Shown here: piece after piece, positions 31,361-38,968 of the stretch
Position numbering within the stretch: the first letter of the stretch is position 1
Layout: each line of letters begins with the position of its first letter
NCBI GenBank assembly: GCA_002476905.1
Contig: DLND01000056.1
Span: 1,555 to 40,522, forward strand
Direction: 5' to 3'
Length of the DNA stretch: 38,968 nt
Origin: Flavobacteriales bacterium UBA7519
GTDB lineage: Bacteria > Bacteroidota > Bacteroidia > Flavobacteriales > Weeksellaceae
Program-made: the position numbers and the translations under genes
Notes under the pieces: model-generated
What the model was told of the DNA's origin: nothing
What the model saw: the letters and a program-made list of their open reading frames with translations, nothing else
The model's database searches: none

Positions 31361-31390
31361 AAAAAAACCTCGCAACTGCGAGGTTTTTTT
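31361..31390. terminator. Bidirectional terminator between the barrel gene and namZ
   Basis: CCTCGC / GCGAGG stem (31368-31373 with 31378-31383) extended by A7 on the left and T7 on the right, so it works in both directions for two convergent genes. Confidence 0.9.
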
Positions 31391-32585
31391 AGTTAGGGTA
31401 GACAATATATTTTTGTCTTATCTTTTCAAATTGGTCAAGTTCTTTTTTCCAGCTTCCTCGGATTTCTATTTCGGATTTTCCAGCAATGATTTGTTTTCTC
31501 AGTTCGTCGCTTCCGGCTAATTTGTCAAAAAATAAATTCTTCAAAAAGAAATCCTGAGCGGGATTTTTATAAGCTTTGTAAGATTTCAATATCCATTCAA
31601 GATTTAATTTCCTAACATCTTCAGGATATTGACTCAGGTTTTCTCCAAAACATAATTTTCCATTTAGGAAAGGATCTTTTGCGCCTTCGGTTGGTTTTGG
31701 TGTGAATTGATACTGGAAATCCTTAGTCCACGGACTTCCATAGATTTGAAATGGTAAATACGTTCCACGTCCAACAGATACCTGAGTTCCTTCAAAAAAG
31801 CAAAGACTTGGATAGAGGTTGATGGATTTATCATTTGGAAGATTAGGAGAAGGTTTATCAGAAACACGATATCGTTTTTGTTTGTGATAATTCAGCATCG
31901 GGATCAACGTATATTTTGCAGTCGCTCCGTTTTTTAGCCAATTTTCACCATTAACCATTTTACCATATTCACCAATTGTGAGCCCGTAAACTACAGGAAC
32001 ATTATGAAGCCCAACAAAACTTTTCCATTCATTACGCATCATTGGTCCGTCTGTGTAGCCGTCGTGTGGATTTGGCCTGTCCAAAACGATCACTTCGACA
32101 TTATTTTCGGCAGCCGCTTCCATAATATACGACAAAGTTGAAATGTATGTGTAAAATCTTACGCCAACATCCTGAATATCAAATAAAATAATATCAGCAC
32201 CTTTCAGGTATTCTGGTTTTGGTTTTTTATTATCTCCATATAAGGAAACAATTGGTAAACCAGTTTTGCTGTCAGTTCCATTTTTAACGTGTTCCCCGGC
32301 ATCTGCAGTTCCCCGGAAGCCGTGCTCGGGAGCAAAAATAGATTTGATTTTTACATTGTTTTCAACTAAAAAATCAACCAGATGTTTTTTGTTATTGAGA
32401 AGACTCGTTTGGTTGGCAGCTACAATTACATTTTTATTTTTGAGTAGCGGAAGATAAAGTTCCGGTCTGTCTGCAGCAGTTTTAAAACAGTCTTCAGATT
32501 GATTTTGGGACTTAATAAATGGTATTGATCCAAAATAAATTAGCAAGATAAAAACTAAAGTTTTATTTTTGAAGCTTAAAATCAT
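31389..32585 (-). CDS. namZ: Exo-beta-N-acetylmuramidase NamZ (DUF1343, GH171)
   Basis: From ATG 32585 the product is 398 residues, with a signal peptide (TLVFILLIYFGSIPFIKSQ). The DUF1343 signature is clear: NVIVAANQTSLLNNK, IFAPEHGFRGTADAGE, LPIVSLYGDNKKP, DIILFDIQDVGVRFYTYIST, VLDRPNPHDG and NLPNDKSINLYPSLCFFEGTQVSVGRGT. NamZ (Bacillus and Tannerella enzymes) removes terminal MurNAc from peptidoglycan fragments. Location: periplasm. The frame extends 24 codons further upstream into the coding region of the divergent permease; I consider that extension spurious. Confidence 0.92.
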   Translation of the reverse strand: MILSFKNKTLVFILLIYFGSIPFIKSQNQSEDCFKTAADRPELYLPLLKNKNVIVAANQTSLLNNKKHLVDFLVENNVKIKSIFAPEHGFRGTADAGEHVKNGTDSKTGLPIVSLYGDNKKPKPEYLKGADIILFDIQDVGVRFYTYISTLSYIMEAAAENNVEVIVLDRPNPHDGYTDGPMMRNEWKSFVGLHNVPVVYGLTIGEYGKMVNGENWLKNGATAKYTLIPMLNYHKQKRYRVSDKPSPNLPNDKSINLYPSLCFFEGTQVSVGRGTYLPFQIYGSPWTKDFQYQFTPKPTEGAKDPFLNGKLCFGENLSQYPEDVRKLNLEWILKSYKAYKNPAQDFFLKNLFFDKLAGSDELRKQIIAGKSEIEIRGSWKKELDQFEKIRQKYIVYPN

Positions 32586-32589
32586 TGAT

Positions 32590-33819
32590 TTGAAATTTCC
32601 GTTATATTTCTCTAAAAAAATAGCGTTTTCCAAAGATAACAAAAATAATCTCTCCAAGGTGATTGTCTATATCGGCAGGTTGTCTGTTGCATTGGGCATC
32701 ATTGTGTCGCTGATTACCATTTCCACTGGTCTTGGTTCCAAAAAAGCAATTGAGGACAGGATTTCTAACTTCAGTGGCGATATTTCCGTGAAGTCCACAC
32801 GTTCTAATTCTTCCTACAACACATCAATCCTAGACACCAATGGATTAGATAAAAAGGCTATAAAGAGTGTTCCTGGTGTTGCCGGATTGCAGTCTTATGC
32901 AGCAGTCAGTGGAATCCTGAGAACGGAAAACAACTTCGCAGGCGTTATTCTGAAAGGTGTAGGAAAAGACTTTAATAAGTCCAGATTCGAGCCGTTTATG
33001 ATACAAGGCTCAATTCCTGATTACAAAGAAGATGGTTATAATAATGAAATCATTCTTTCTGAAAAGATAGCTTCTGATTTAGCGCTAAAAGCTAACGATA
33101 GCATTGTTGCGATTTTTTCCAAAGAAGATCAGAAACCGATTTACAGAAAATTTCTGATTAAGGGGATTTATAAGACGGACATCAAATTAGTGGATGATCT
33201 GTACATTATTGGAGATATCAATCACGTCCGTAAAATTCTGAATATGAACGAAAAGGAAGTTGGTGGACTGGATGTTTTTCTGGAAGATACGGATCAGATT
33301 GCTGATGTTTTCCCGAAAATTGAAAAATATATCGGGTATAAAAATTATGCCGAGAAAGTAACCGAAAAATATCCTCAGATTCTGGATTGGGTTAATATTT
33401 TTAATCAGAATATATCATTGATTATCACGATTATGCTGTTAGTAGTAGTCATTAACATCGTAATGGTTTTACTGATTCTCATCATCGAAAGAACCAACTC
33501 TATCGGACTTCTCAAGACGTTCGGAGCTACGAACGGACAAATCAGATCAATATTTATCAATTACACTTTGATGATTATGATTCCCGGTTTGCTTGCGGGA
33601 AACGTCATTGGAATTGGTTTGCTGTTGGTTCAGAAATATACAGGCATCATCAAGCTGGATCCAGAAAATTACTTTATCAGTACGGTTCCTGTAGATCTTA
33701 ATCCGCTGTATATCATTTCTGTTTCTGTTGGTATTTTTATTGTGTCTGGCATTGCTATGATTTTACCAAGCTACCTGATCAGTAGGATTTCGCCTTTGAA
33801 AGCCATAAAGTATAGCTAA
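32590..33819 (+). CDS. LolC/LolE-type ABC transporter permease
   Basis: About 409 residues with an N-terminal transmembrane helix (VALGIIVSLITIS), a long periplasmic MacB-like domain and three C-terminal helices (LIITIMLLVVVINIVMVLLI, LMIMIPGLLAGNVIGIGLLL, LYIISVSVGIFIVSGIAMIL), then the conserved RISPLKAIKYS tail. The cytoplasmic loop ERTNSIGLLKTFGATNGQIR is the family's coupling helix. Such permeases extract lipoproteins from the inner membrane; no ATPase is adjacent. No ATG is available, and a TTG at 32590 (MKFPLYFSKKIAFSK) fits the family best. It starts four bases from the start of namZ on the opposite strand. Confidence 0.88.
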   Translation: MKFPLYFSKKIAFSKDNKNNLSKVIVYIGRLSVALGIIVSLITISTGLGSKKAIEDRISNFSGDISVKSTRSNSSYNTSILDTNGLDKKAIKSVPGVAGLQSYAAVSGILRTENNFAGVILKGVGKDFNKSRFEPFMIQGSIPDYKEDGYNNEIILSEKIASDLALKANDSIVAIFSKEDQKPIYRKFLIKGIYKTDIKLVDDLYIIGDINHVRKILNMNEKEVGGLDVFLEDTDQIADVFPKIEKYIGYKNYAEKVTEKYPQILDWVNIFNQNISLIITIMLLVVVINIVMVLLILIIERTNSIGLLKTFGATNGQIRSIFINYTLMIMIPGLLAGNVIGIGLLLVQKYTGIIKLDPENYFISTVPVDLNPLYIISVSVGIFIVSGIAMILPSYLISRISPLKAIKYS

Positions 33820-33839
33820 TTTTTAATCAAGAAAACAGA

Positions 33840-34437
33840 ATGATACTAAAGAATCTCAATTATCCACTTGATTTCAAATTCAAGATCACAACATTGGCAA
33901 GCGATTTCAATATCACAGATAAAAACGGAAATTATGTCGCTTACGTTCGTCAGAAAATGTTCAGACTGAAGGAAGATGTGATTGTTTTTAGCGATGAAAG
34001 CAGAACTAAAGAATTATTTAACATCAAGGCGAATTGACTTCAACGCATCTTATACAATGACGGATTTGGTTAATGGTAAAAAATTCGGAAGATTGGCGAG
34101 AAAAGGGGTTCGTTCTATCTGGAAATCGCGTTATGACATTATCGATGAAAATGACCAGCCAAAATATCAGATTAATGAAGATAATGGTTGGGTAAAAGTA
34201 TTTGACAGTTTCATTGGAGAAATCCCGATTTTAGGATTGTTCATTGGTTATTTTCTGAATCCTTCTTATACCGTGAAAGATAATGCGGGAAAAGAATATT
34301 TTAGACTGAAAAAAATGCCGTCTTTAGTGGGAAGAAGATTTCAATTAGAAAGATTAATTGATATCGATGACGAAGACGAATCTTTGGTTGTTTTGCGTTT
34401 CTTAATGATGGTTCTTCTTGAAAGAGCAAGAGGATAA
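33840..34437 (+). pseudogene. LURP-one-related/YxjI-like protein, frameshifted
   Basis: Two frames together make one protein of about 200 residues. The first (33840-34034) reads NYPLDFKFKITTLASDFNIT and VRQKMFRLKEDVIVFSDES and then hits TGA at 34035; the second, shifted by one base, continues from 34033 with IDFNASYTMTDLVNGKKFG, SRYDIIDENDQPKYQINED and the hydrophobic IPILGLFIGYFLNPSY to a stop at 34435-34437. The repeated strand-turn pattern is that of LURP-one-related (scramblase-like barrel) proteins, whose bacterial function is unknown. The break could be a true mutation or a sequencing error. Confidence 0.82.
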
Positions 34438-34482
34438 TCATTTTAGAAAAATTTAAGGTAAACTTTTTAGAAAATTAAGATT

Positions 34483-35466
34483 ATGAAATATTACAATAAT
34501 ATAGTTGAAACCATCGGTAACACGCCGTTGGTTAAAATTAACAAAGTTTTAGGAGATGATTTTCCTGCTTTGGTTTTGGCAAAAGTAGAAACTACCAATC
34601 CGGGTAATTCTGTAAAAGACAGAATGGCGCTTAAGATGATTGAAGATGCTGAAAAAGACGGTCGTCTTAAACCAGGTGGAACAATTATCGAAGGAACTTC
34701 CGGAAATACAGGGATGGGATTAGCTTTGGTGGCAATCCAAAAAGGTTACAAATGTATTTTCGTAACCAATTCCAAGCAATCCAAAGAAAAATGCGATATC
34801 CTCCGAGCTGTTGGAGCAGAAGTAATCGTATGTCCAACGGATGTGAAACCGACCGATCCGCGTTCGTATTATTCTACTGCTAAAAGATTAACACAAGAAA
34901 CCGAAAATGCTTGGTATGTGAACCAATATGATAATTTGTCCAACAGACAAGCGCATTATGAAAGTACAGCGCCGGAAATCTGGGAGCAGACCGAAGGGAA
35001 ATTGACTCATTTCGTAGCTGGTGCTGGTACAGGCGGAACGATTACCGGTTGTGGAACATTCTTCAAAGAGAAAAACCCGAATATCAAAGTCATTGGTGTG
35101 GATACTTATGGTTCGATTTTGAAAGAAATCCACGAGACGGGAGAGATTCATCTGGATCACGCGTACACTTACATCACAGAAGGCATTGGAGAAGATATTC
35201 TTCCTGAGAATTATGATATGAGCGTCATCGATCATTTCGAGAAAGTGACTGATAAAGACGGCGCAATCTATGCAAGAAAACTGGCAAAAGAAGAAGGTAT
35301 TTTCTGTGGTTATTCTGCAGGAAGTGCAATGTCTTCTTTGGTACAGATGAAAGACCAATTTACAAAAGACGACGTGATTGTCGTTCTGCTTCACGACCAC
35401 GGAAGCCGTTATGTAGGGAAAATCTACAATGATGAGTGGATGAAAGAAATGGGCTGGCTGGATTAA
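34483..35466 (+). CDS. cysM: Cysteine synthase (PLP-dependent, CysK/CysM family)
   Basis: The 327-residue enzyme has the PLP lysine at Lys45 in NPGNSVKDRMALKM, the substrate loop GTSGNTGMGLAL, the phosphate-binding GAGTGGTITGCG and the CGYSAGSA loop. It makes cysteine from O-acetylserine and sulfide; the short distance between conserved blocks and the acidic C-terminus fit the CysM-like branch of Bacteroidota, but sequence alone does not separate CysK from CysM firmly. It starts 45 bases after the LURP-one-like gene and may be read with it; a terminator follows. Confidence 0.88.
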   Translation: MKYYNNIVETIGNTPLVKINKVLGDDFPALVLAKVETTNPGNSVKDRMALKMIEDAEKDGRLKPGGTIIEGTSGNTGMGLALVAIQKGYKCIFVTNSKQSKEKCDILRAVGAEVIVCPTDVKPTDPRSYYSTAKRLTQETENAWYVNQYDNLSNRQAHYESTAPEIWEQTEGKLTHFVAGAGTGGTITGCGTFFKEKNPNIKVIGVDTYGSILKEIHETGEIHLDHAYTYITEGIGEDILPENYDMSVIDHFEKVTDKDGAIYARKLAKEEGIFCGYSAGSAMSSLVQMKDQFTKDDVIVVLLHDHGSRYVGKIYNDEWMKEMGWLD

Positions 35467-35488
35467 TAATTATGAATTATAAATTATA

Positions 35489-35519
35489 AAAAAACCGCTG
35501 TCGGAAGATAGCGGTTTTT
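35489..35519. terminator. Bidirectional terminator between cysM and the isoaspartyl peptidase gene
   Basis: AAAACCGCT / AGCGGTTTT stem (35491-35499 with 35510-35518), flanked by A and T tracts, between two convergent genes. Confidence 0.88.
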
Positions 35520-35539
35520 GTGTTATTATGAAAAGTATA

Positions 35540-36382
35540 TTATTCAAAAACTTCAAAATCAATCCCATCAAAACTAGCAAAAACCATCGTCGGATAAGAA
35601 TCCTGATGGAAAATATTTCCTTCAGAATCAATTCCGATTGCGCCTGCAAAACCGTTAATTTCTTTCAGTTCTTCAAAGGTTCTGTCAAAAGCATTATCTA
35701 TGGTTGATCCGTCGGTTACTCGGGTTACAATTTTTGCTGCAGTGGCATTACTCACGATATCTTCGCCAACACCAGTACAACTTACTGCACAAAATTGATT
35801 AGCGAAATTTCCTGCAACCGTCGCAGAATCAGAGATTCTTCCAGGGATTTCAAAACCCTTTCCTCCCGTTGAAGTTGCAACGGCCAGTTTTCCGTGTTTG
35901 TCAATGGCGACAGCGCCAACAGTTCCTTTGCCTCCAGTTTTCAGTTTCTCTTCGTATTCTTTTCTTCTTTGAGGAATTTCTGTGGAGAAATTTTCGAATC
36001 CATTTTTGGTAGCATAAATTTTTGCGCCATTTCCACCTAAAACTCGGTCATCTTCTTTCATCAATTCTTTGGCAACAAAAATCGGGTTTTTCACATCCTG
36101 AATATTAATTACGCCGCTCATTTTCTGAGTTTCGCCGTTCATAATCGCAGCGCTCATCCGGATAACGCCATCACTTTGGATTTGCGAACCAATTCCGGCA
36201 TTGTACAACTCATCATCTTCCAAAAGCGAAACAGCATAAGCCACCGTATCAAAAGCTGAATTATCTTTTAAAAATTCGTAAGATTTTTTCGCAATGTCTT
36301 TCAGTGAGTTTTGTTTAGCCAATTTCACTTCATTGCTTTGACTGCTTTCGGAGAAAAATCCGCCGTGGATGATTATTTTCAT
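35540..36382 (-). CDS. iaaA: Isoaspartyl peptidase / L-asparaginase (Ntn-hydrolase)
   Basis: The 280-residue precursor has the plant-type asparaginase order: IHGGFF at the start, NAGIGSQIQSDG, GGNGAKIY, and the self-cleavage site GGKGTVGAVAID with Thr154 as the new N-terminal nucleophile of the beta chain; the GRISDSATVAG loop and SCTGVGEDIV complete the site. It cleaves beta-aspartyl dipeptides. Sitting next to cyanophycinase on the same strand, it is well placed to split the beta-Asp-Arg dipeptide released from cyanophycin into Asp and Arg. A family 2 repeat (36412-36482) separates it from cphB. Confidence 0.93.
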   Translation of the reverse strand: MKIIIHGGFFSESSQSNEVKLAKQNSLKDIAKKSYEFLKDNSAFDTVAYAVSLLEDDELYNAGIGSQIQSDGVIRMSAAIMNGETQKMSGVINIQDVKNPIFVAKELMKEDDRVLGGNGAKIYATKNGFENFSTEIPQRRKEYEEKLKTGGKGTVGAVAIDKHGKLAVATSTGGKGFEIPGRISDSATVAGNFANQFCAVSCTGVGEDIVSNATAAKIVTRVTDGSTIDNAFDRTFEELKEINGFAGAIGIDSEGNIFHQDSYPTMVFASFDGIDFEVFE

Positions 36383-36411
36383 AGATTTATTTTAAAGAAA
36401 TAATTGAAAAA

Positions 36412-36482
36412 TAAACCACATAGTCACATAGTTTTGTTGAAATTTAAGGATAAATAGAATTTCTTCTATGTGTTTATGTGAT
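36412..36482. repeat. Family 2 palindromic repeat, CACATAG variant, between iaaA and cphB
   Basis: Left arm AACCACATAGTCACATAG and right arm CTATGTGTTTATGTGATT are inverted copies (15 of 18 positions). Both arms carry T where other copies carry A (CACATAG/CTATGTG instead of CACAAAG/CTTTGTG). Confidence 0.8.
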
Positions 36483-36494
36483 TGAAAAGTTTTA

Positions 36495-37388
36495 TTATTC
36501 AGCACTCACTTGCGGAATCGGATTGTATTGGGAATTAACAATCGTCATTTCTCTGGTTTTCAAATCGAAAGTATCATTCATAGAAAGCACATCCACAATC
36601 AGATTTTTAATAGAAATTGGCTGACCCAATTCTACATTGGTTAAGTTCGTATCTTTAATCTGAAGTCCATCTACCAAAATCACAAGACCAGAGCCAATCG
36701 CTGTCATCGTATCTTCTTCAATGAACAAACCTGTGTCTTCGCCAAGACCAATTCCCAAAGTTCTAGGATTATTCACAACGGCTTGAAATAACCTTCCTAT
36801 TCTTCCTCGTTGAACAAAATGCGTATCGATAATCACATTTTCTATAAAGCCAAGTCCTTGTGTTGTTTTGATTTCGCCTTTCAAAAGCGCTTCAGAGCTG
36901 GAACCTTGATAAATCATAATTTCTGAGGCAGCAGCAGCTCCCGCAGAAGTTCCTGCATAGATAAAATCTTCCGTTTGATATTTAGTTAAAATCGCATCGT
37001 GAAATCTCGTTCCTCCAAGAATCGAAGTTAAACGAAGTTGGTCGCCACCTGTGAACATCACCACATCGGCAGCATTGGCTCTCGCTACAATCGCATCACT
37101 ATTAGCTTGTTCACGATTTTGAATATCAAGAATATTACAATTTTTTGCACCAAGATATTCAAATGCTTTTTTATATTCGGGACCTACGATGTCAGGGATT
37201 TGAGATGCGGTCGTAATCACTTCTATGACAGAATCTTCTTTCAGCTTAGATTCATCAATAATCTTTCTGAGGATTCCGCGTTCAAAAAAGTTAAGATTTT
37301 TTTCAACATTTTGGTCAAAACTGGTCTCTGTAAAACTACCTTTGTTCACAGCGCCTCCAATGATGACTAGTTTTCCTTTTGATTTCAT
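36495..37388 (-). CDS. cphB: Cyanophycinase
   Basis: The 297-residue peptidase E/S51-type protein opens KGKLVIIGGAVNKGSF and carries the nucleophile Ser148 in YAGTSAGAAAAS, MFTGGDQLRLTSILGGT, a GLGFIENVIIDTHFVQRGRIGRL block and GIGLGEDTGLFIEEDTM. It hydrolyses cyanophycin (multi-Arg-poly-Asp) to beta-Asp-Arg dipeptides. No signal peptide is present, so it acts inside the cell on stored polymer. It diverges from cphA across a 414-base gap and is followed by iaaA, forming the degradation arm. Confidence 0.95.
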   Translation of the reverse strand: MKSKGKLVIIGGAVNKGSFTETSFDQNVEKNLNFFERGILRKIIDESKLKEDSVIEVITTASQIPDIVGPEYKKAFEYLGAKNCNILDIQNREQANSDAIVARANAADVVMFTGGDQLRLTSILGGTRFHDAILTKYQTEDFIYAGTSAGAAAASEIMIYQGSSSEALLKGEIKTTQGLGFIENVIIDTHFVQRGRIGRLFQAVVNNPRTLGIGLGEDTGLFIEEDTMTAIGSGLVILVDGLQIKDTNLTNVELGQPISIKNLIVDVLSMNDTFDLKTREMTIVNSQYNPIPQVSAE

Positions 37389-37594
37389 GTTAACAAAAAT
37401 AATAAATCATTACAGAATAAACCTCATATCAAACGCTTAAAAATTCACAAAACTGATTTAAACTTTTAATAATTAAGGACTTATTTCCGAAAAACAATAC
37501 TTGTTGATTAATGGATTGTTAATTATTCTAAAGAATCAATAACAGATTTGTTTTATAACGCAATAATTATTTTCGATTTTTCTTGATTTTACAT

Positions 37595-37602
37595 TATCTT
37601 TG
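37595..37602 (+). promoter_or_regulatory. Promoter element of cphA
   Basis: TATCTTTG (TAnnTTTG) lies 200 bases before the cphA ATG. It would give a long leader of about 190 bases that contains the copy E palindrome. Confidence 0.45.
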
Positions 37603-37674
37603 ATAAAATAGAGAATAAGAATTTACAAATTAGCAAGCCTTTTTGATTTTACATTTTAATTCGGCATGAGATTT

Positions 37675-37754
37675 GGGCAGCTTTATCCGCCCTCCGTTCC
37701 CGCTATTTTTATTTTTATCAAAAATAAAAATGAGCTCCACTCAGGTCGGGCTGC
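37675..37754 (+). repeat. Family 1 dispersed palindromic element, copy E, upstream of cphA
   Basis: Starts GGGCAGCTTTATCCGCCCTC and ends CAGGTCGGGCTGC. The inner arms are ATTTTTATTTTT and AAAAATAAAAAT, a new sequence that is still complementary. Besides this and the cphA promoter the 37389-37802 gap (414 bases) holds only A/T-rich sequence with no gene. Confidence 0.88.
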
Positions 37755-37802
37755 GTGCAATTCTGTGTAAAATCATAGGTTAAAAATCCGTGAAATAGAA
37801 AT

Positions 37803-38968
37803 ATGAAAATAGAAATAATACAAGTATTAAGAGGTCCCAACATTTGGAGTATCACGAGAAAAAAGCTTATTCAGATGCGTTTGGATTTGGAAGAAACAGA
37901 GCATCAACCAACCAACAAAATTGAAGGTTTCCGAGAAAGAATAGAGCAATTGTTACCGTCATTGTATTCTCACAGATGTTCTGAAGGAACCGAAGGTGGT
38001 TTTTTCAAGCGTGTAGAAATGGGAACTTGGATGGGACACGTGATAGAACATATCGCTTTGGAAATCCAAACGTTGGCAGGAATGGACGTGGGTTTTGGAA
38101 GAACAAGAGAAACCAAAACGCCCGGAACATACAATGTTGTTTTCAATTATATCGAAGAAAAAGCCGGCGTTTTTGCTGCTGAAGAAGCTGTGAAAATTGC
38201 TGAATGTCTTATCGCAGGAACCGATTATGATATCAATTCTTGTATTCAGACTCTAAAAGAAATCCGCGAGAGAGAACGATTAGGGCCATCTACGGGAAGT
38301 ATTGTTGAGGAAGCGGTTTCCAGAAGAATTCCGTGGATTAGATTGGGGAAAAATTCCTTAGTTCAATTGGGTTACGGAATCAATCAACAACGTTTTCAAG
38401 CCACGATTACCGGAAATACTAGCAGTATTGCGGTTGACATCGCTTGTAACAAAGAACTCACAAAAAAAATGCTGGAAGATGCCGCAATTCCTGTTCCTTC
38501 CGGAGGTTTGGTGGTAGATGAAGAAGATTTGCAAGCGGTTATCAGAAAAATTGGTTATCCGTTGGTTCTGAAACCTTTAGATGGTAATCACGGAAAAGGA
38601 GCTTCCATCAATGTTAAAGATTATGAAACAGCTTTGGTAGGGTTGGAACACGCTCAGAAATATTCCAGAAAAGTCATTGTAGAAAAATATATTACAGGTT
38701 TTGATTTCAGGGTTTTGGTCATTAATCACAAAATGGTTGCGGCGGCTAGAAGAGTTCCTGCACACGTTGTAGGCGATGGCGAACTGAATCTTCAAGAACT
38801 TATAGATAAAGAAAATCTTGACCCAAGGAGAGGTTACGGACACGAAAATGTCCTGACAGAAATTGATGTTGATAAAGATACCAACGAACTTCTTGAAAAG
38901 CTGAATTATACATTAGAAACTGTTCCGCAAAAAGGAGAAATCGTCTATCTAAAATCTACAGCAAATCT
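37803..38968 (+). CDS. cphA: Cyanophycin synthetase (partial, C-terminus outside window)
   Basis: The first 388 codons are present and run off the right edge. The N-terminal domain starts MKIEIIQVLRGPNIWS and includes VEMGTWMGHVIEHIALEIQT and GFGRTRETKTPGTYNVVF; then the ATP-grasp domain begins with RIPWIRLGKNSLVQLGYG and contains FQATITGNTSSIAVDIACNK, YPLVLKPLDGNHGKGASINV, IVEKYITGFDFRVLVI and the NLQELIDKEN region. CphA (about 870-900 residues) builds the Asp backbone and adds Arg side chains using ATP; the Mur ligase-like half is outside the window. It faces cphB and iaaA, giving a complete storage and recycling set in a non-photosynthetic organism. Confidence 0.95.
   Translation, partial: MKIEIIQVLRGPNIWSITRKKLIQMRLDLEETEHQPTNKIEGFRERIEQLLPSLYSHRCSEGTEGGFFKRVEMGTWMGHVIEHIALEIQTLAGMDVGFGRTRETKTPGTYNVVFNYIEEKAGVFAAEEAVKIAECLIAGTDYDINSCIQTLKEIRERERLGPSTGSIVEEAVSRRIPWIRLGKNSLVQLGYGINQQRFQATITGNTSSIAVDIACNKELTKKMLEDAAIPVPSGGLVVDEEDLQAVIRKIGYPLVLKPLDGNHGKGASINVKDYETALVGLEHAQKYSRKVIVEKYITGFDFRVLVINHKMVAAARRVPAHVVGDGELNLQELIDKENLDPRRGYGHENVLTEIDVDKDTNELLEKLNYTLETVPQKGEIVYLKSTAN

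Noticed and set aside
32586..32657. Longer NamZ starting at 32657
   Set aside because: The 24 extra residues run inside the permease coding region and precede a clean signal peptide starting at 32585.
1..38968. CRISPR array, tRNA, rRNA, phage, conjugative or defence island
   Set aside because: No regularly spaced direct repeats, no recognisable tRNA or rRNA sequence, and no cas, capsid, integrase, relaxase or restriction genes were found; the only PD-(D/E)XK-like protein is the GxxExxY one.

Overview
The window looks like a piece of a Flavobacteriia chromosome (Bacteroidota), most likely Weeksellaceae close to Chryseobacterium. Evidence: low GC with A/T-rich gene starts; repeated Bacteroidota-type TAnnTTTG promoter elements; secreted proteins ending their signal peptides in NAQ/AAQ-like sites; and a gene complement typical of the group (Bacteroidota DUF493, DUF6122, LemA-TPM-TPM, NamZ, group III truncated globin, HemN, MurF, cyanophycin genes). 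It is mostly housekeeping and periplasmic metabolism. I see no rRNA, tRNA, CRISPR array or prophage, and one intact insertion sequence (IS982 family).

Layout. 1-3.1 kb: a partial periplasmic GH3 beta-glucosidase, a secreted esterase, then a glucoamylase-like 3' fragment fused head to head to a ferritin 3' fragment (junction near 2323), a DUF493 protein and a tiny ORF. 3.2-11.4 kb: deoxyhypusine synthase-like enzyme, ABC-F ATPase, M3 peptidyl-dipeptidase, Kef-type cation/proton antiporter with its flavodoxin-fold partner. 11.5-15.1 kb (minus): LemA, two TPM proteins, MazG, Pcm. 15.2-18.8 kb: ketoacyl-ACP synthase III, the IS982 element, a META lipoprotein, an unknown lipoprotein, OsmC. 18.9-23.7 kb: HflX, a small PD-(D/E)XK-like GxxExxY protein between two copies of a palindromic repeat, then an apparent operon of Na+/H+ antiporter, CatA-like acetyltransferase, AlkD-like glycosylase and DUF6122. 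23.7-28.7 kb: truncated globin, YkgJ-type Cys-cluster protein, small secreted protein, 5'-truncated hemE facing a 3' fragment of an unknown gene (junction near 25702), murF, hemN-type gene. 28.7-35.5 kb: hydrolase, unknown secreted protein, QueD-like enzyme, beta-barrel, NamZ and a LolC/E-type permease diverging with a 4-base gap, a frameshifted LURP-one-like gene, cysteine synthase. 35.5-39.0 kb: isoaspartyl peptidase and cyanophycinase (minus) opposite cyanophycin synthetase (plus, cut by the window end), a complete set for storing and recycling the Arg-Asp polymer.

The most interesting material is between genes. Two families of dispersed palindromic elements occur repeatedly. Family 1 (five copies: 1605-1712, 4300-4403, 12387-12479, 27126-27212, 37675-37754) has conserved flanks around an inner stem whose sequence changes from copy to copy while staying self-complementary. 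Family 2 (clear at 14381-14457, 20140-20222 and 36412-36482; degraded at 20626-20718) has arms of the type AACCACAAAG / CTTTGTGGTT, with one copy switched to CACATAG/CTATGTG on both arms. Two copies begin exactly at the TAA stop of the preceding gene, and a pair brackets the GxxExxY gene. These look like structure-constrained, possibly mobile, intergenic elements. The two chimeric junctions, each removing the 5' ends of two divergent genes, are either real deletions or assembly errors and should be checked before any claim about loss of hemE or ferritin.
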